This document shows, piece after piece, positions 32,501 through 43,950 of a stretch of 64,000 bases of DNA. The DNA lies in contig NMRB01000918.1 in NCBI GenBank assembly GCA_002633025.1, forward strand, positions 1-64,000, in the 5' to 3' direction. This DNA is from Notospermus geniculatus (taxonomy: Eukaryota > Nemertea > Pilidiophora > Heteronemertea > Lineidae). Position 1 is the first letter of the stretch, and each line of letters begins with the position of its first letter. A program made the translations under genes and the position numbers. Under the pieces are notes generated by a model. It saw only the letters and a program-made list of their open reading frames with translations. It did not search any database and was not told the DNA's origin.

Positions 32501-35500
32501 TCATATCCCCCAACAATACATTTACGGATTAAGCGGCACCATTGAATAGGACTCTAGAGAGACCAAGACCCTTAATCCTGTAACAAACAATACAGGGGGA
32601 CATCAGGAGGGTGGAGACATTAGATTCTACCACACCGAGTAAATGCTTGTTGTAAGTGAACCTCATTGGTCCTCATTAACTTACATCTCGCAAACCTTCG
32701 ATGAAGTTTTCGTGCGTTTCAGCGGCACTTGCGGTGGGGGGTGTCGGTGGGGTACCACTCCAGATACCAAACGTAGCCATAAGAGTTGTGAGTGCTGCTG
32801 GTGCTGTGTAGATTTGAAGCTGCAAGTTGGAAGACAAAGATTGGATGATTCTGTCCTTAACTGAGAGGTGTCCTGATTACAGAGGTGAAAATTTATAGAC
32901 GTGACCAGTTTGGAGTCTCATCAGCAGTGACGCCTCGCGGACATAGCCACAACAGGTCATTTGACTGTTGACGCCAGGAGGAAAGGGGCACAGTTGCTTA
33001 GCGGAAGAGTGACAATTTACTGTAAAGCAAGATAATTTCGCGGCTGGAAATTTTCGCGAATCAAGAATTATAGACATACCGGTATTCACGGTAGGATATT
33101 TTTGCGAGTCTCTGCCATTTTTTTCAGTTTTTTTTCACGTGTACTCATATTCGCGACAGGAAATTCATACACTCTCGCGAAATTCGCGAAAATTTCCTGC
33201 ACGTGAAATTTTCCTGCTTTACAGTACATGTACTGTAAACCATGAAATTTTTGCGCGCGTTTTATTTTCGCGATTTTCGCATTCAAGGGTCAAAACGCGA
33301 ACATAAATCGGGCGAAAATTACTCTTCTCATTATTCTTTTGAAGCTGAAGGGTTCCAATCGCGAATACTTATTCGTCGCGAATTCGTAGATCACCAAAAT
33401 CGCGAACATTTAGCGTCGCGAAAATATCACGGTTTACAGTATACAGCTGAGTTCCAAATGGGTGGATGGGTGTGGCTTTTCCCACACCCTACCCATCCCT
33501 TCTTATCCGTCACAGCCACTGAATTCTCTTTCGTCATCTTCGGCATATGCCGATTTCCCAAATCTGCCAAAGGTGAATGGAAGAGAGGTGTCACTGTGAA
33601 TGCGGTAACATACTGTAGAGGTGTCCGCTAAAGCCAGCAGGACACCAGGTGATATCGCAAGCATTCTACTCGCCACCGATCTTCTCGCCAGCCACCGCAG
33701 ACTAGGCGATATCGGCATTGGTATTGTTTGAAATTGGGCGTGAGGATTCCACGCATCGCTGTCCAGCGCACACCTGGCGTCAAGAGCTGATTTTGCTTGC
33801 TGGCGATCAGGGCCCAAATCCATAAAACCTTGCTAGCTTAGTCGGTTGCTAGTTGTGTACATCAGCCTGTACAAACTGGGCACTTTAGCAGGCATCTAAG
33901 CCTAGCAAGGTTTTATGGATTTGGGCCCAGATTGCTTGTGTTATTGCCTGGTGTACTGCTAGCTTATGGGAGGTATAAATGTACCACTGTACTTACCATA
34001 AGAGGAAATTCAGCTTTAGTTTGAACTATCACAGATGACAAAACATTGGCAAGAAGGATTCCAACAGGATTGGCTGAAAAATACAAGGAAATTTTATCTC
34101 AGGGCAACGGACCAAGTCGCAACATTTCATAGGCACTTTTCGTTTCACTCCTTTCAAATGTCAATAATGACAAATCAAATACAGTCCACTCTTGTTATAC
34201 CGCCAGTGGCGGTATATCAAGGGTATTGTTGGCAATGTTGAAATGCCTTCGACCGAGGAAATCAATTGTCTGTGGCGGTGTATCGAGGTGGTATAACGAG
34301 AGTGGACTGTAACACCAAAATTGCAGTTGTAAGGTCACAGAGACCTGGCTTTGCCACTGGGATCTAGCTCCTCCAACATTATCATATCAAACGCGTAAGT
34401 GTCAGGACTTTGATTCGAAGATATCAACAGCCTGCTGTGTGGTCAGCAATGCCGACCATCACCAACAGGAGAAGCTGGACCCCGGCAATACCAGACAGTG
34501 TTTCTCCCAGAGGGGGGGGGGGNGGATGTCCCCCCTCAAGTTTGCAGACTAACCTTTTTCAAACATCACTATTTTCACTTCAGTAGTGTTTTTCGTTAAT
34601 TTCTTACATTTCAAATGCAATTTTCATGCAGAAGGAAGACTATTTTTGCATTTTGGAGTGTAAAAAATGACTCTGGAGGCCATTTTTAACCAAAGAACGA
34701 GAAAAAAAAATTTGTTGAAAAAAAAATTTTTTTTCCAAAATTTTTTTTCTCACCCCCCCCCCTTGAAAATCCTGATTTTAGTGTATTATCCATACCAAAT
34801 AAACGATTCACAATACCGGTACATGAAACTGCCAATTATAGGCCACAACCAAAACGTAAGAACTAAAATTATTTTAGAAAGAGTATTATTTGTGGCAAAA
34901 TGTACAGGTGCTGATGAAGTAAGTGTTTGTAAAACTGAAAGTATTTAAAGGGCCAAAATATTTCTTACACATTGATGCAATCATATTTGCAGTGGCTCTG
35001 TGATTCTCTTCAAACCATAGTGCAGCAAGTTTTGTCGGAGCAAAGAGCAAGAACGGTTGAGCACACGCTGCGATGGTTTGACCCGTAATAACCAAAGGGT
35101 ATGCTGCTGATTCTGGGATGATAGATAGCCCACTAACGAGTCTGAGAAGTGACCCAATGAGATTTATCCAGGCTCCAGTGATGAGCTGAAATGAAGACAA
35201 AACATCTTCAACGTGTATCAAAGTATTAAAACCATAACCCAATAGAGCCGCACAGTGGTGATCGCGATTTTTGTCAAAAAGTGGGCGTGGTCTTCTAGGC
35301 GGCTCACGGCAGGGCGGTTTACTGTTAAATGGTAAGTTGAGAGCCACTTTCACTTCTGGGATCTCTACTAGAAAGTGCCTGAGGAAGACCCCAAAATTTG
35401 GAGATGACTTTTACATATCGTACCAAGTTGAGAGCCAAGTGCCAAATATGACATACATGTAGTTAGCTCTTGTGACCCATCTCCAGCAAAAGCAGGCACT

Positions 35501-37323
35501 TGTTGCAACCGAGGAAAGGGTTAATGGCCTTACAACACAATAGCTGAAATGCACATCCCTGCAGGTTGACAACACCAGTGTTCTAGCCAGAAATTTTTCC
35601 AAACAGGGCGGGATGACTGCATTTTCCTATGATTTTAAGGCCCTGGATTTTCAAACAGGGTGGGAGTGAAATTCAAACTGGGTGTGTAATGCAAAATGCA
35701 GCGCAAGTTACAATTTTAAACAGGGTGGTAACAATTTGATCAGGGTGGTAAAATTACATGTACCTCTGAATTTTGAACAGGGTGGTACCGCCCGGTGAAA
35801 CTGGCCTGGCTAGAACACTAGTGGACAGCAGTGATAATAGTTGAGTAAACTGATGACCAATGGTGATCACCTGTGACAAGCATACCGGTACTGCTTTTGC
35901 TGGAGTGGGTCACAATTATTGTCATCCCTGGCCTTGCCTTGGCGAAATGAGGGCTCAATGAGTGTTTAATCTTTTGCAACAAACACATTGAAACACTTAC
36001 ACCAATTCTCAATCCCAGTGAGTCCAGTAGCCAAGTGGCAAAGAACCCACACGGAATGGAAGCAACCAGGAAGACCAGTGAGAGCCAGTTCACAGCCATC
36101 GAATCCACGCCATAGAACTGAGCGGTGATGTCAGCGATGGGGGAAAAGGAAATCCAGAGCTGCAACGGAATAAAAGGAATTCAAATCTCCATTCATTTAA
36201 AGCCCCACTGTATTGAATGTGAAAAACGCAAATCATCGCCGCAATTCTCGGACGACGTCAGTGTAGTGTAAAATGTAATACGCTCTGTCAGAATACATTA
36301 GAGCTCTCCCTGCAGTTTTTTCCAATGCGTGCTGAAAACTAGGCCTTGATTCTGTGAAGTGCGTATCAGGCAAGCATTTTGGGGACCTTCACGAGGCTAT
36401 GGGACCTGTATGTGCACTCTCCTAACGTTTTGAAAATATCGTAAAATTCAATACTGTGGGGCTTTAACAAGCCTAAACCAATTCATTTATCATCATCATC
36501 ATCACTTGTTTCAACCTTGGAAGAATTATACTGAACAGTATAATTCCTCCAAGTTTCAACAACCTGGACTCCAGGCTGGAGAGCCCAATTAGGACAGTAA
36601 GCCACTGCTTTTATTTGTGTGCTATTTCGGTTGTTCCCATATTTCATTTCACTTTTTCAGTTGGCTTGAGTCCGTTCTTAACTATCTGATCCGGTTTTCT
36701 TACTTATGAACCGCTGCCCTTACTTATGAACTGCTGCCCGTATTGACCTTTGGTGTAACTACATGTAAGGCCCCAGCTAGAGGACATGTCTGTTCAGCTC
36801 AGGTGGTGGGCCTAGCCTACAGCATTGCCCGTCAGATTAGACGCAGCACCAGAACAGAAGGTCCCCATCCCGATACCCCAATGCGATATGCGTGGGCCAT
36901 GGCACTTCTTCAATTCATTTCTTTACTACACCCATTTGCCATTGGTGGTGCTCTATCTAGAAATTTCATGATGTGTATTGTGTAGGCCCTAGGCCCTAGT
37001 ATATCATACACAGTCACTGACAAAACGAGTAGGCCTACTACAGTGCACTACTACCAGCGTGCATTGCAGTGACAATGCATGCAGTGTGCATGGAAAGCAT
37101 GAGCTGTTTAGCTAAGTGTTTTGTTTTTTAACTTTACCATCGCATTGGAGGCATTTAACAGGCACAACGTCAACAGCATGTACCATCTTCGCCGGTATAC
37201 TCTGTATACTGTCTGTACTAAACTATTCGCGGCCGATCGAGGTAAAACACTTCGAATGGGGACTTCTGTTTGGATATTATCCACAGATGGTGAATCCCGA
37301 ATCAACCTGACATCGTCGTCCAT
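26373..37323 (-). CDS. SLC49A3: SLC49A3 (MFSD7)-like major facilitator transporter, 10 coding exons
   Basis: Exons in order: 37138-37323, 36001-36159, 34969-35185, 33997-34073, 32685-32819, 31787-31903, 29620-29772, 28375-28532, 27346-27482, 26373-26575 (alternative last exon 25841-26043). All junctions keep frame and give 513 residues (human SLC49A3 about 560). Family marks, in order: YRVYRRRWYMLLTLCLLNAS at the first membrane helix, WISFSPIADITAQFYG, VNWLSLVFLVASIPCGF, APTKLAALWFEENHRATANM, SNPVGILLANVLS, SGTPPTPPTAS in the central loop, SSLLEQVFC, GICGALLIGCGVVGAGIAGV, DKTKKFEEVAK, LGVECTFPVAEGTSAG. These match SLC49A3 better than FLVCR1/2. It is a plasma-membrane-type MFS protein with about 12 helices and an unassigned substrate; haem or choline transport is known only for relatives. 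The first ATG in frame is at 37321-37323 (MDDDVRLIRD); the open frame upstream has no ATG. Confidence 0.94.
26710..26968. mobile_element. TTAAAGGAGCTC-ended element, copy 2
   Basis: 259 bp, ends TTAAAGGAGCTCAACGTCCA and GACGTCCAGCTCCTTTAA, internal AAACTGGTTTGTTTAC hairpin. Inverted relative of 2476-2835; lies in the last SLC49A3 intron. Confidence 0.75.
26970..27262. mobile_element. Fold-back element, GCACACGAGTGCAATT ends
   Basis: Inverted GCACACGAGTGCAATT at both ends with repeated GGAGACA and CGCCTCC words; abuts the previous element. Confidence 0.65.
27597..27797. mobile_element. 200-bp fold-back in SLC49A3 intron
   Basis: Long arms: GCGAAGCGAAG, CCACCAAGCGACGT, ATACTCGGGAAGCA and ACTGAGAGCG recur inverted on the other side; centre ATCAGCGCTAACG. 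No target duplication determined. Confidence 0.7.
28090..28285 (-). mobile_element. Second tRNA-like SINE family
   Basis: Minus strand: GGAGCCACAGTGGTGTGGTG head, GACTAGCGGTCAGAGGGTCC, box B GGGTTCGAATCC, then GTGAGACTTTGGGCAAGTCT and AGCTCATCTGAGTTCTACTG. Degraded relative at 10385-10590. Confidence 0.7.
29382..29580. mobile_element. GTCTAGGAAAACC MITE, copy 2
   Basis: Inverted orientation of 9148-9351; lies 40 bp from the donor of the SLC49A3 exon at 29620-29772. Confidence 0.75.
29849..30113 (-). mobile_element. Two tandem SINE tails
   Basis: Two head-truncated SINE bodies in the same orientation (29849-30016 and 30017-30113), each with CCAAGTGAGGAACATGAGTA on the minus strand. Confidence 0.75.
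30350..30628. mobile_element. 279-bp fold-back
   Basis: Ends GTATTCGAATCC and GGATTCAAATAC; long arms containing TCATGTAGATGTTGACTCAA and AACGGCAGTCTC/GAGACAGCCGTT. Confidence 0.8.
30641..30735. mobile_element. 95-bp fold-back
   Basis: GTATTCATAAAACTACTTAA at left and its near inverse at right with an AACATAAG centre. Confidence 0.75.
30913..31333. mobile_element. 421-bp fold-back, GGGCCGTATTCAATAAGGG type
   Basis: Ends GGGCCGTATTCAATAAGGG and CCCTTATTGAATACGGGCC; arms continue through CAGCGTACAAATTCTGCATT on both sides. Confidence 0.8.
31383..31457. repeat. 75-bp fold-back
   Basis: Arms ACCTGGTTCCGTCGGCCACC and the inverse, continuing CGTGTAGATGG, around TTGCGTACGCAG. Confidence 0.8.
31950..32164. 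mobile_element. TTAA-flanked element
   Basis: TTAACTCTTTCACTGCC at left and GGCAGTGAAAGGATTAA at right. A related copy at about 58591 is split by a SINE. Confidence 0.7.
32250..32450. mobile_element. GTCTAGGAAAACC MITE, copy 3
   Basis: Same ends and CAATAGC palindromic centre as 9148-9351. Confidence 0.8.
33015..33445. mobile_element. Two adjacent TACTGTAAA elements rich in CGCGAAAATT
   Basis: First about 33015-33232 (CTGTAAAGCA ... TGCTTTACAGTA), second about 33233-33440 (TACTGTAAACCATGAAATTT ... CACGGTTTACAGTA). Repeated TTTTCGCGA words. A possible relative starts near 47064. Confidence 0.7.
33650..33985. mobile_element. GCGATATC-rich element, copy 2, split
   Basis: ACACCAGGTGATATCGCAAGC to TATTGCCTGGTGTACTGC, interrupted at 33810-33928. 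Confidence 0.65.
33810..33928. mobile_element. GGGCCCAAATCCATAAAACC fold-back, nested
   Basis: Ends GGGCCCAAATCCATAAAACC and exact inverse, inner TTGCTAG/CTAGCAA. CAG may be duplicated on both sides. Lies 68 bp from the donor of the SLC49A3 exon at 33997-34073. Confidence 0.8.
34182..34309. mobile_element. TA-flanked pogo-like MITE
   Basis: 128 bp with ends CAGTCCACTCTTGTTATACC and the inverse, TA on both sides. CAGT-type ends with TA are typical of pogo/Tigger relatives. Confidence 0.8.
35466..35920. mobile_element. GTGACCC MITE copy 2, interrupted
   Basis: Halves 35470-35575 and 35822-35920 match the ends of this family. The middle (about 35576-35821) is a nested element bounded by GTGTTCTAGCCAG and CTGGCTAGAACAC. 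Confidence 0.75.
36197..36467. mobile_element. TTAAAGCC-ended element, intact copy
   Basis: 271 bp, TTAAAGCCCCACTGTATTGA to GTGGGGCTTTAA, with ATACATTAGAGCTCT and CAAGCATTTTGGGGACCTTC. Serves as the reference for the nested copy at 1356-2180. Confidence 0.8.
37138..37323 (-). CDS. SLC49A3: SLC49A3 exon 1 (start codon exon)
   Basis: 62 codons from MDDDVRLIRDSP to LLNASNAM, then donor gtaaagt. An acidic cytosolic N-tail leads into the first membrane helix after RVYRRRW, the hallmark entry of the SLC49 family. A at -3 of the ATG gives a reasonable start context. Exon 2 resumes with LWISFSP, as in vertebrate SLC49A3 (NAMLWLSF). Confidence 0.9.
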
Positions 37324-40300
37324 TTTGCTATCATGTGACTTTCCGACCTTGACCTTTGGCCGAGCTATTAATAGCGAGGAATACACCTGGTGACGTCATA
37401 GGGAATCCCATACGCTGTGTATTGAGGAAGTCGGTTACCTGGCCTTATACCGTATACATGTAGCTTCATTCATCTGGTGTTGTGAAAAATGCAAACGGTA
37501 GCAAAAACCCCTAGGCCTACTTTCGTCTCTGAATNTGCCTTAATCCACTGAATAACTTCAGATTCTACAATAAATAAAATTATCCCACCGATATAATGCG
37601 CAAAGAACCCATTTATACGTGAAAAAATATCAGCATTGGTCTGCACTAGATCATCAAGTGCGGATGGTTACGGTCAATGTCACAGACGACCCACTCACTG
37701 CGGCGAATCACTGAATTATCTCGTGATTTGCGAGATGATTACTACGCCGAGGCTCCTATATACAGTCGAGGTAGGTTACGATGGCCGCCCGAATGTAGCC
37801 GAGTACCTCCGAAGATGACGTCGATTGGTTCCAGAGACGTTAGTCGAGCCATCATAAAATGCGGAACGGAACTAACGGCGATTGGAACGAGATTGGACTG
37901 ATGCAATATCAAGATCAGTCTCATTCTCCCCTGAATCATTTTCACATAAGCCTGGTGTAGAGGACGTTCGGCTATTTTGCGCGAGACTGCTTTCAGGTAG
38001 TCATGTGATACAAACTCCTCCACAGTGCCGTAATGCTTCATTACGACACTGCCCCCAGGTCCGGACTATTTCAGCGGAGGATCCTTTATTCCAATACATG
38101 CTGACTGGAATGGAAATGTTTCATGGGCACGTACACCAAACGTTTCGTCAACCTACTTTTATCTGATTGGTTGACCGTTTGGGTTATGTATAGAACAGGA
38201 CCCAGGCTCATGCGATGCAGCCGGAAAATCGAGGAAAATCACTTCTTTTCGATGATCATGCGCGAAAATAGTTCCATCGTAATTTCTTTGTTGTCACTAA
38301 CTATCATCGCTATCAGATCAAAAACTTGAGTGGGTGGTTACAAAACATGCAGCTGTTTATTGATTTTGACTTTATTCAGGAGATTTTTTGCGGGGAAGGG
38401 AAATAATATCGCATGCTCGATTTTGCAAAGCACTAAGGCACCTGGGTGCAGTGTCGTAATGGGAGCATCAGAAAATGCGGAATTACGGCACTGCGGAGGA
38501 GTTTGCATGTGATACAGTACAAACAACATGGTGGCCGAGAACCAGGAAGTAAAACCAAAAGACAACTTCCAGACATCAAAAGTGTGGATTACTCTTTTCC
38601 GAGATAGACTGATGGCTATAACTACTAATGCTTTCAAGAAAGCAGATGTGACGTTCACTTTATGGCATGTATGGCTACCGGTATTCCTTTTATATCACCT
38701 GTTGCCGACCGACGATTATGGGCAGGAAAATCATATCACGGGCGCTGCCATTTTGATGATCATGTGACCAACAACTTATGCTTTTTGTTTGTTTCCACAG
38801 TCGGGATCGGTGGATCCGTATCCTACTCTGCCACATTGCCCTTCCTCCAGCCTCTTCCGTGTCCGAGGAAGGCAGACCGTTAGTTCTATCTTTAATCGCT
38901 AGGTGCTGTTAAGTCAGTCTCAGCCTTGAAAGATTCGTGTGTGGACCATGCCGGGGGACCATGTTACCATGGTTAGGGTCACTACTGGGGGGCGCCTTTG
39001 ATTTCTTTCTACTTTCAAAAAAAGTCCCTTTATGTATCCCAAACAACAATTACCGGTACCCTATTCCCAAACCCCTACAAGCAGCGACCCCTTCGAGCCG
39101 TAGGGCTTGTACAATGTAGTTTCATTCATCTGGTCTCGTGAAAAATGCAAACGGCAGCAAAAATGAAAACCCCTAGGCCTACTTTCGTCTCTGAATAAGA
39201 AAGCATCTCTCAACACAGCCGCCAAGTAGGATAGGATAGGCTAGGCCTATTCAGCTCTATCTAGGGCGTGGCACTGATAAAATCTAGGCCTCACAAAATG
39301 ATTGATTATGCAACAGTCAAAAATACATGTAGTTCCATATTGAAACAAACATAATCTGAGAATATGTTAGCTTTCTTAAAATAAATTACAGCAGAAAATA
39401 TAACTCTACCTACCCAACACTTTGTCCGTCAGAAATTGAAAAAAGTGGCCCCATTTTGTTCCACTCGAAAAATAAGAAAATGCGGCCGACCCATCAAACT
39501 AGAGAAGGCCAAAAATATTTCGTCCATCCAACTTGAAAAGTTAATACGAAAAATTGGTTCCTCCATCTTCGCACGCGGAAAGTCCCCGCGGTTCTGACCA
39601 TCATATATTTCTACAATGTATCTGTTGGTATACATTTATGGGATGTAAAGCTCAGTTTGTTACCTCCATCGGCGTCCAAAGATGAAGTCCAGAGTTCCCA
39701 AAATTCAAAACGCGGCCGTAGCGGCTGTTGCTAGCAAAAGATTTTTTGGCAACATGACTTTTCTGAAACCTGGGTAGGCAAGGGTCCTAAACCTGGGTCC
39801 AGACTCTAACACGATGTTTCCACAGATCGACATAAGGGTGTGGACTATAAGAAAATAGGCCTACACTTCTAACTCTCCGCGCCAATATAACAAATTATGC
39901 GAAAATTTCCGCAAAAATCACCGTGGAAAGGGATGACAACAAGAAAATTTGATCTGATTCGTGCCTTTGTTCGCAAAAATGGCCGACAGTGATGATAGGT
40001 CAGTTTGTCTCGTCTGGTTCTGCGATAACGAGTGACTGAGTGATGATTCCACTAGAAAATACACTGGCACAAATTCACCGCACCAAGCAAAAATTTCCGT
40101 AAAAATCATAGTCGCAAAGGGATGACAACAACAACATTTGATCTGATTCGCCTTTCTGCGCCTTTGTCGGGGCCTTTGTTCGCAAAAATGATCGGCAGTG
40201 AGATATCAGTCTAGGCGCACATGTGCGGCAAATCTCCGCACTCCATTTATCCGGGTCAGTCGACTTTAAAAACACCCCTGCCGCATCGAGATTTGCCGCA

Positions 40301-41510
40301 CATGTGCGCCTGGCTTTAGTCTCGCCGTCTGGTTCTGCGATGACGTTCAGCGGTAGTGATGGTTTATGGAAGCATTTTGGGCAAAAATTGCCCAAATTTA
40401 CGATTACAGAACTCTGTGATCCCTAAGAACCGCTATCACAATAACTCCTCCCACAGCATTGTGACGTCAGCAGATTCCGAGGGAGTCACCATCCCCAAGT
40501 CACGTGTGCATGTTCAATCTGAATCTTGTATTAAAGAACATTTCAAAATTTTTCATGAGGTTCATGAAATTTGACAAAATGTCACTTTTTCCGTACAATT
40601 TAGGTGGATTGATTCAGATTGCAGGATATTGTGCTGCCACCCTCTCCCGTACATGACCCCCACCCTCAAAGACGCCACACCTGCCAAAAGGCCAGAATTG
40701 GTGTCGTCACCCATTCCTTTCCAACAAGCTTTACACCCACCCCAGAGCCCCTCCCATGAAAACACAAAATGTGCAAAATAACAGTAAATAATAGTGCACA
40801 ATTATACAGCAAAAATGGGAAGAAGATGAATTAATTGGAAAAAAGAAGGATTAGTTACGACATGAATTATGACACACAAAAGATGAAATAAGGCCACATA
40901 AAAAAGAAAGCGGGTGATCGTCCCCGCCCGACCCGCGAAAACGGCCCCGACCCAGTTTTTTTAAATTTGTTTTTCAAAAAAAATTGTTTTTCATTTTTTT
41001 CCCAAAAAACGTTCAAATTGCACTCTTAAATATATTTTGACCATTGACATCACTTGTTGTTCAGTTCATATCGCACCTGGGATACAAAGGATATGATTTC
41101 AAGGCATTTGGTTGTTACCATTGACTCATTCTTCATGCCAATTCACTGTAAAACATTTTTTAATGCCTCCCCTACCCACCTCCTCCCCGAGAAAATGACG
41201 ATGACCATTTATTTTTTTATGTGGCCTAAGCAAATCATTTTTACAGACAGATACCTAGGAAGGGCCGGTGCGACCAATTCGCTTATACATCAAGTACCCA
41301 CAGACGGGTGAAAGTAAAAGTAGAGGGTACGTACTTTGGTTGACTTCTTTCTTCCGAAGCGACGGATTTGGATTGGAACCTACCTGTCATTTAATCTACA
41401 GGAAGTGGAATCTAATTCTGTGACGTCACATCCACCAGATGACCTCACAGATGTAGATTCTACCCCCACGTGGCACCGATTGTTGACTTACCTGTTTGAT
41501 TGCAAAATAT
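37324..41510. other. Spacer upstream of SLC49A3, no gene recognised
   Basis: No ORF here carries a family motif I recognise. A 99-codon minus ORF (37742-38041, MKHYGTVEEFVSHDYLKAVS...) is the most complex. Repeats: an 80-bp block at 37457-37534 recurs at 39115-39197; GTGCCGTAAT/ATTACGGCAC units at 38020 and 38480 are inverted; 39890-40050 recurs at 40075-40345. Confidence 0.5.
40212..40316. mobile_element. About 100-bp MITE in one of two tandem copies
   Basis: Ends AGGCGCACATGTGCGGCAAA and the inverse TTTGCCGCACATGTGCGCCT (one base differs). The neighbouring copy at 39890-40050 lacks it. AGTCT may be duplicated at both sides. Confidence 0.75.
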
Positions 41511-41514
41511 CTGA

Positions 41515-41791
41515 CTGACACCAAGTGAAAGATGTCTTACTGACACCAAGTGAAAGATGTCTTACTGACACCAAGTGAAAGATGTCTTACTGACACCAAG
41601 TGAAAGATGTCTTACTGACACCAAGTGAAAGATGTCTTACTGACACCAAGTGAAAGATGTCTTACTGACACCAGGTGAAAGATGTCTTACTGACACCAAG
41701 TGAAAGATGTCTTACTGACACCAGGTGAAAGATGTCTTACTGACACCAGGTGAAAGATGTCTTAAGATGTCTTACTGACACCAAGTGAAAG
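41515..41791. repeat. 25-bp tandem repeat, about 11 copies
   Basis: Unit CTGACACCAAGTGAAAGATG plus TCTTA, with a few AGG for AAG variants and one 10-bp partial duplication near the end. Confidence 0.95.
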
Positions 41792-42873
41792 AGAAAAGGA
41801 TCCTAAGTGGTTTCATTTTCAGGCATCGTCGGAGTTCGTTCTCCCCCTGAAGTTAATTAGCGAGTTAATTAGGCAGTAATCAGTGGGATTCTTGTCATCA
41901 GATATTTTACAATTCATCCATGAGCGTCATCCTTCCTTCCTTCCATCACAAAATAAAAAAACAACCGATGCCACGCGAACATTTTTTGTAAAAGGCTTAC
42001 AAACCAACAAGTTTAGAAACCTTTTACAACAAAAAAACCTGAAATAAAATACATACAATACAGATATCACCAAGAATGAATAAGATGTCCTTATTCATTC
42101 TTGAAATGAGGCTGAATAAAATGCCCCACCCGAAATTTTGGGAGGTTTTGACAGGATCGTTTTTGAAAATATTTATTCAGCCTCAAAGAATGAGTGCAGG
42201 GACTCGGGAGTGTGCAGGACAGCAAGAACTGCCTAGNATTTGGTGTGTGATTCAGCCGGCTAACGACAGGTGGCGCCACAAAGTTGAGCTTCTGTATCAG
42301 TTGCAACACTGGATGTGAGTGTGAAATCTGAGACAAGATTTTTAAAAAGCCAGATTTCTCAAAATTTTCGTGGTGAAGCCAATGTAAAATTTTCAGGGTA
42401 GGAGTCCCACAAGATGTACATTGACCCCCTAGAGCGGTTTGGTTTGGAACCCGGATCTAGTATATTTTGAAAATTTTTATAGCAACTAGAAAATGCATTG
42501 GAAAACGATGGTGGTGTTGTCCCCACTGAAATATTCCAGGCAGGATGCCATCATGAAAAAAAAAACGTGAAAAGAAGAGTGTTTTAGAACTGGTTGTTGT
42601 GGAACGGACAGTAGCGCCGGCAATGTGAAGCGGCAACGACGGGAACCAGTCTAAAGAGAGTTTCTTTTTATACCCGAACACTGAAAAGTTTTCAAACGTC
42701 GGTTAAATGTTTTTTGGGGATAATTTTCCGAAATTTTCTTGTGCTCCGAAAGAAAGTCCCGAGAAATGTGCAAGAATGAAAAACTACTTACCGTTTCCCA
42801 GTCTTCGTGCCGCCTTTTAGCCTTTTTGAATTAGGCCTAGGCTACTGGCCGCGTAGGACACAAGAAATTATGG

Positions 42874-43003
42874 AGTTTTCGCAAAGCCTCCGAAACGCCA
42901 ACGCGAACGCCAACGTATTGTTCGATGGCAAGAAGAGTACGGAACAAAAGGATAGACGTTCGCGTTGGCGCTTCGGGGACTTTGCGAAAACTCCCTACTA
43001 TCT
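42874..43003. mobile_element. 130-bp fold-back
   Basis: GGAGTTTTCGCAAAGCCTCC at left and its near inverse at right; inner CGCCAACGCGAACG/CGTTCGCGTTGGCG. Confidence 0.75.
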
Positions 43004-43377
43004 AGCCCTATATATTCATTTGTGTTCACTGTTTGTCACAAAAAAATTCCATTGTACGGCAGAAATGAGAATATGTATTCCATAGTTCACAGCAGACGTC
43101 TACTTCACGGCACAAGAGATAGTCATTCCATCCGACACTTTTTAAAGGATATATTCCGCTCAATTCCTCCAAGCTCAATCCTACCATGCACGTTGAAATC
43201 TCCCATTTGCAGCACTGGCACAGCAGAATAATGTTCCACTGTGCGATCCACACAATTTCCCCGCCGAATGATTTTCTGAATAGACCATACATTATATAAC
43301 ACCAAAGAAAAATGTTCCACTGATGCGGTACAACAGGCAAATATCCACTACGGCAAAATATTCCACGGTCGGCCTAC

Positions 43378-43527
43378 CAGGGGCGGATCCAGGGTTTCAG
43401 AAAAGAGGGGGGCGCCCTGTGCTACGAACATTGAAATCTGCGGTGAATTTAAATTTTTACTCCAAATTCTAGAATTTCACGGTCGATTTTAAAGATTTGT
43501 TGGCCAAAAGGGGCCCCTTTGCGCCTG
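43378..43527. mobile_element. CAG...CTG element, GGATCC family copy 2
   Basis: CAGGGGCGGATCCAGGG to GCGCCTG; flanks CCTAC and CCTAT (one mismatch in a 5-bp duplication). The right end has lost the GGATCC. Confidence 0.65.
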
Positions 43528-43950
43528 CCTATAGGTGCAACAAATATTCCGCAGTCAACTTTAAACATCCTCGCACACAGGATTCCAATTCTCTGTCCTA
43601 GGCCCTGATGATCCCTTGGATCCTCGTGATTCACTCTGCAACACAAAAGTCTAGTCTCAATTTTTGCAAATTTAAACCCTCATATTGTGTTTTTCAGGCC
43701 AAAGATACCTGGCTGGCCTCTTGTCATTAAACTCGGGTGTGATCACAAAGGGTAGGGACACACCTAAGGGTGGGTATACACTACACGCGATTCGCCCAAC
43801 GCATGCGATGGTTCTTTGTTATTTCATGCCGCAATGCCTCCCAAACAAAAGCGATTCGCGTGCGATTCCAAATCGCTCGGCGAATTTAGAACAGTCTCGC
43901 TTGTAAGAAGGGACATTTTTTGTATAAATTGAAAGGAATGAACTGTATTA

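Noticed and set aside
37138-37386. Longer SLC49A3 N-terminus beginning MYSSLLIARP
   Set aside because: That frame begins with GTG, not ATG. The first ATG in frame is at 37321-37323.
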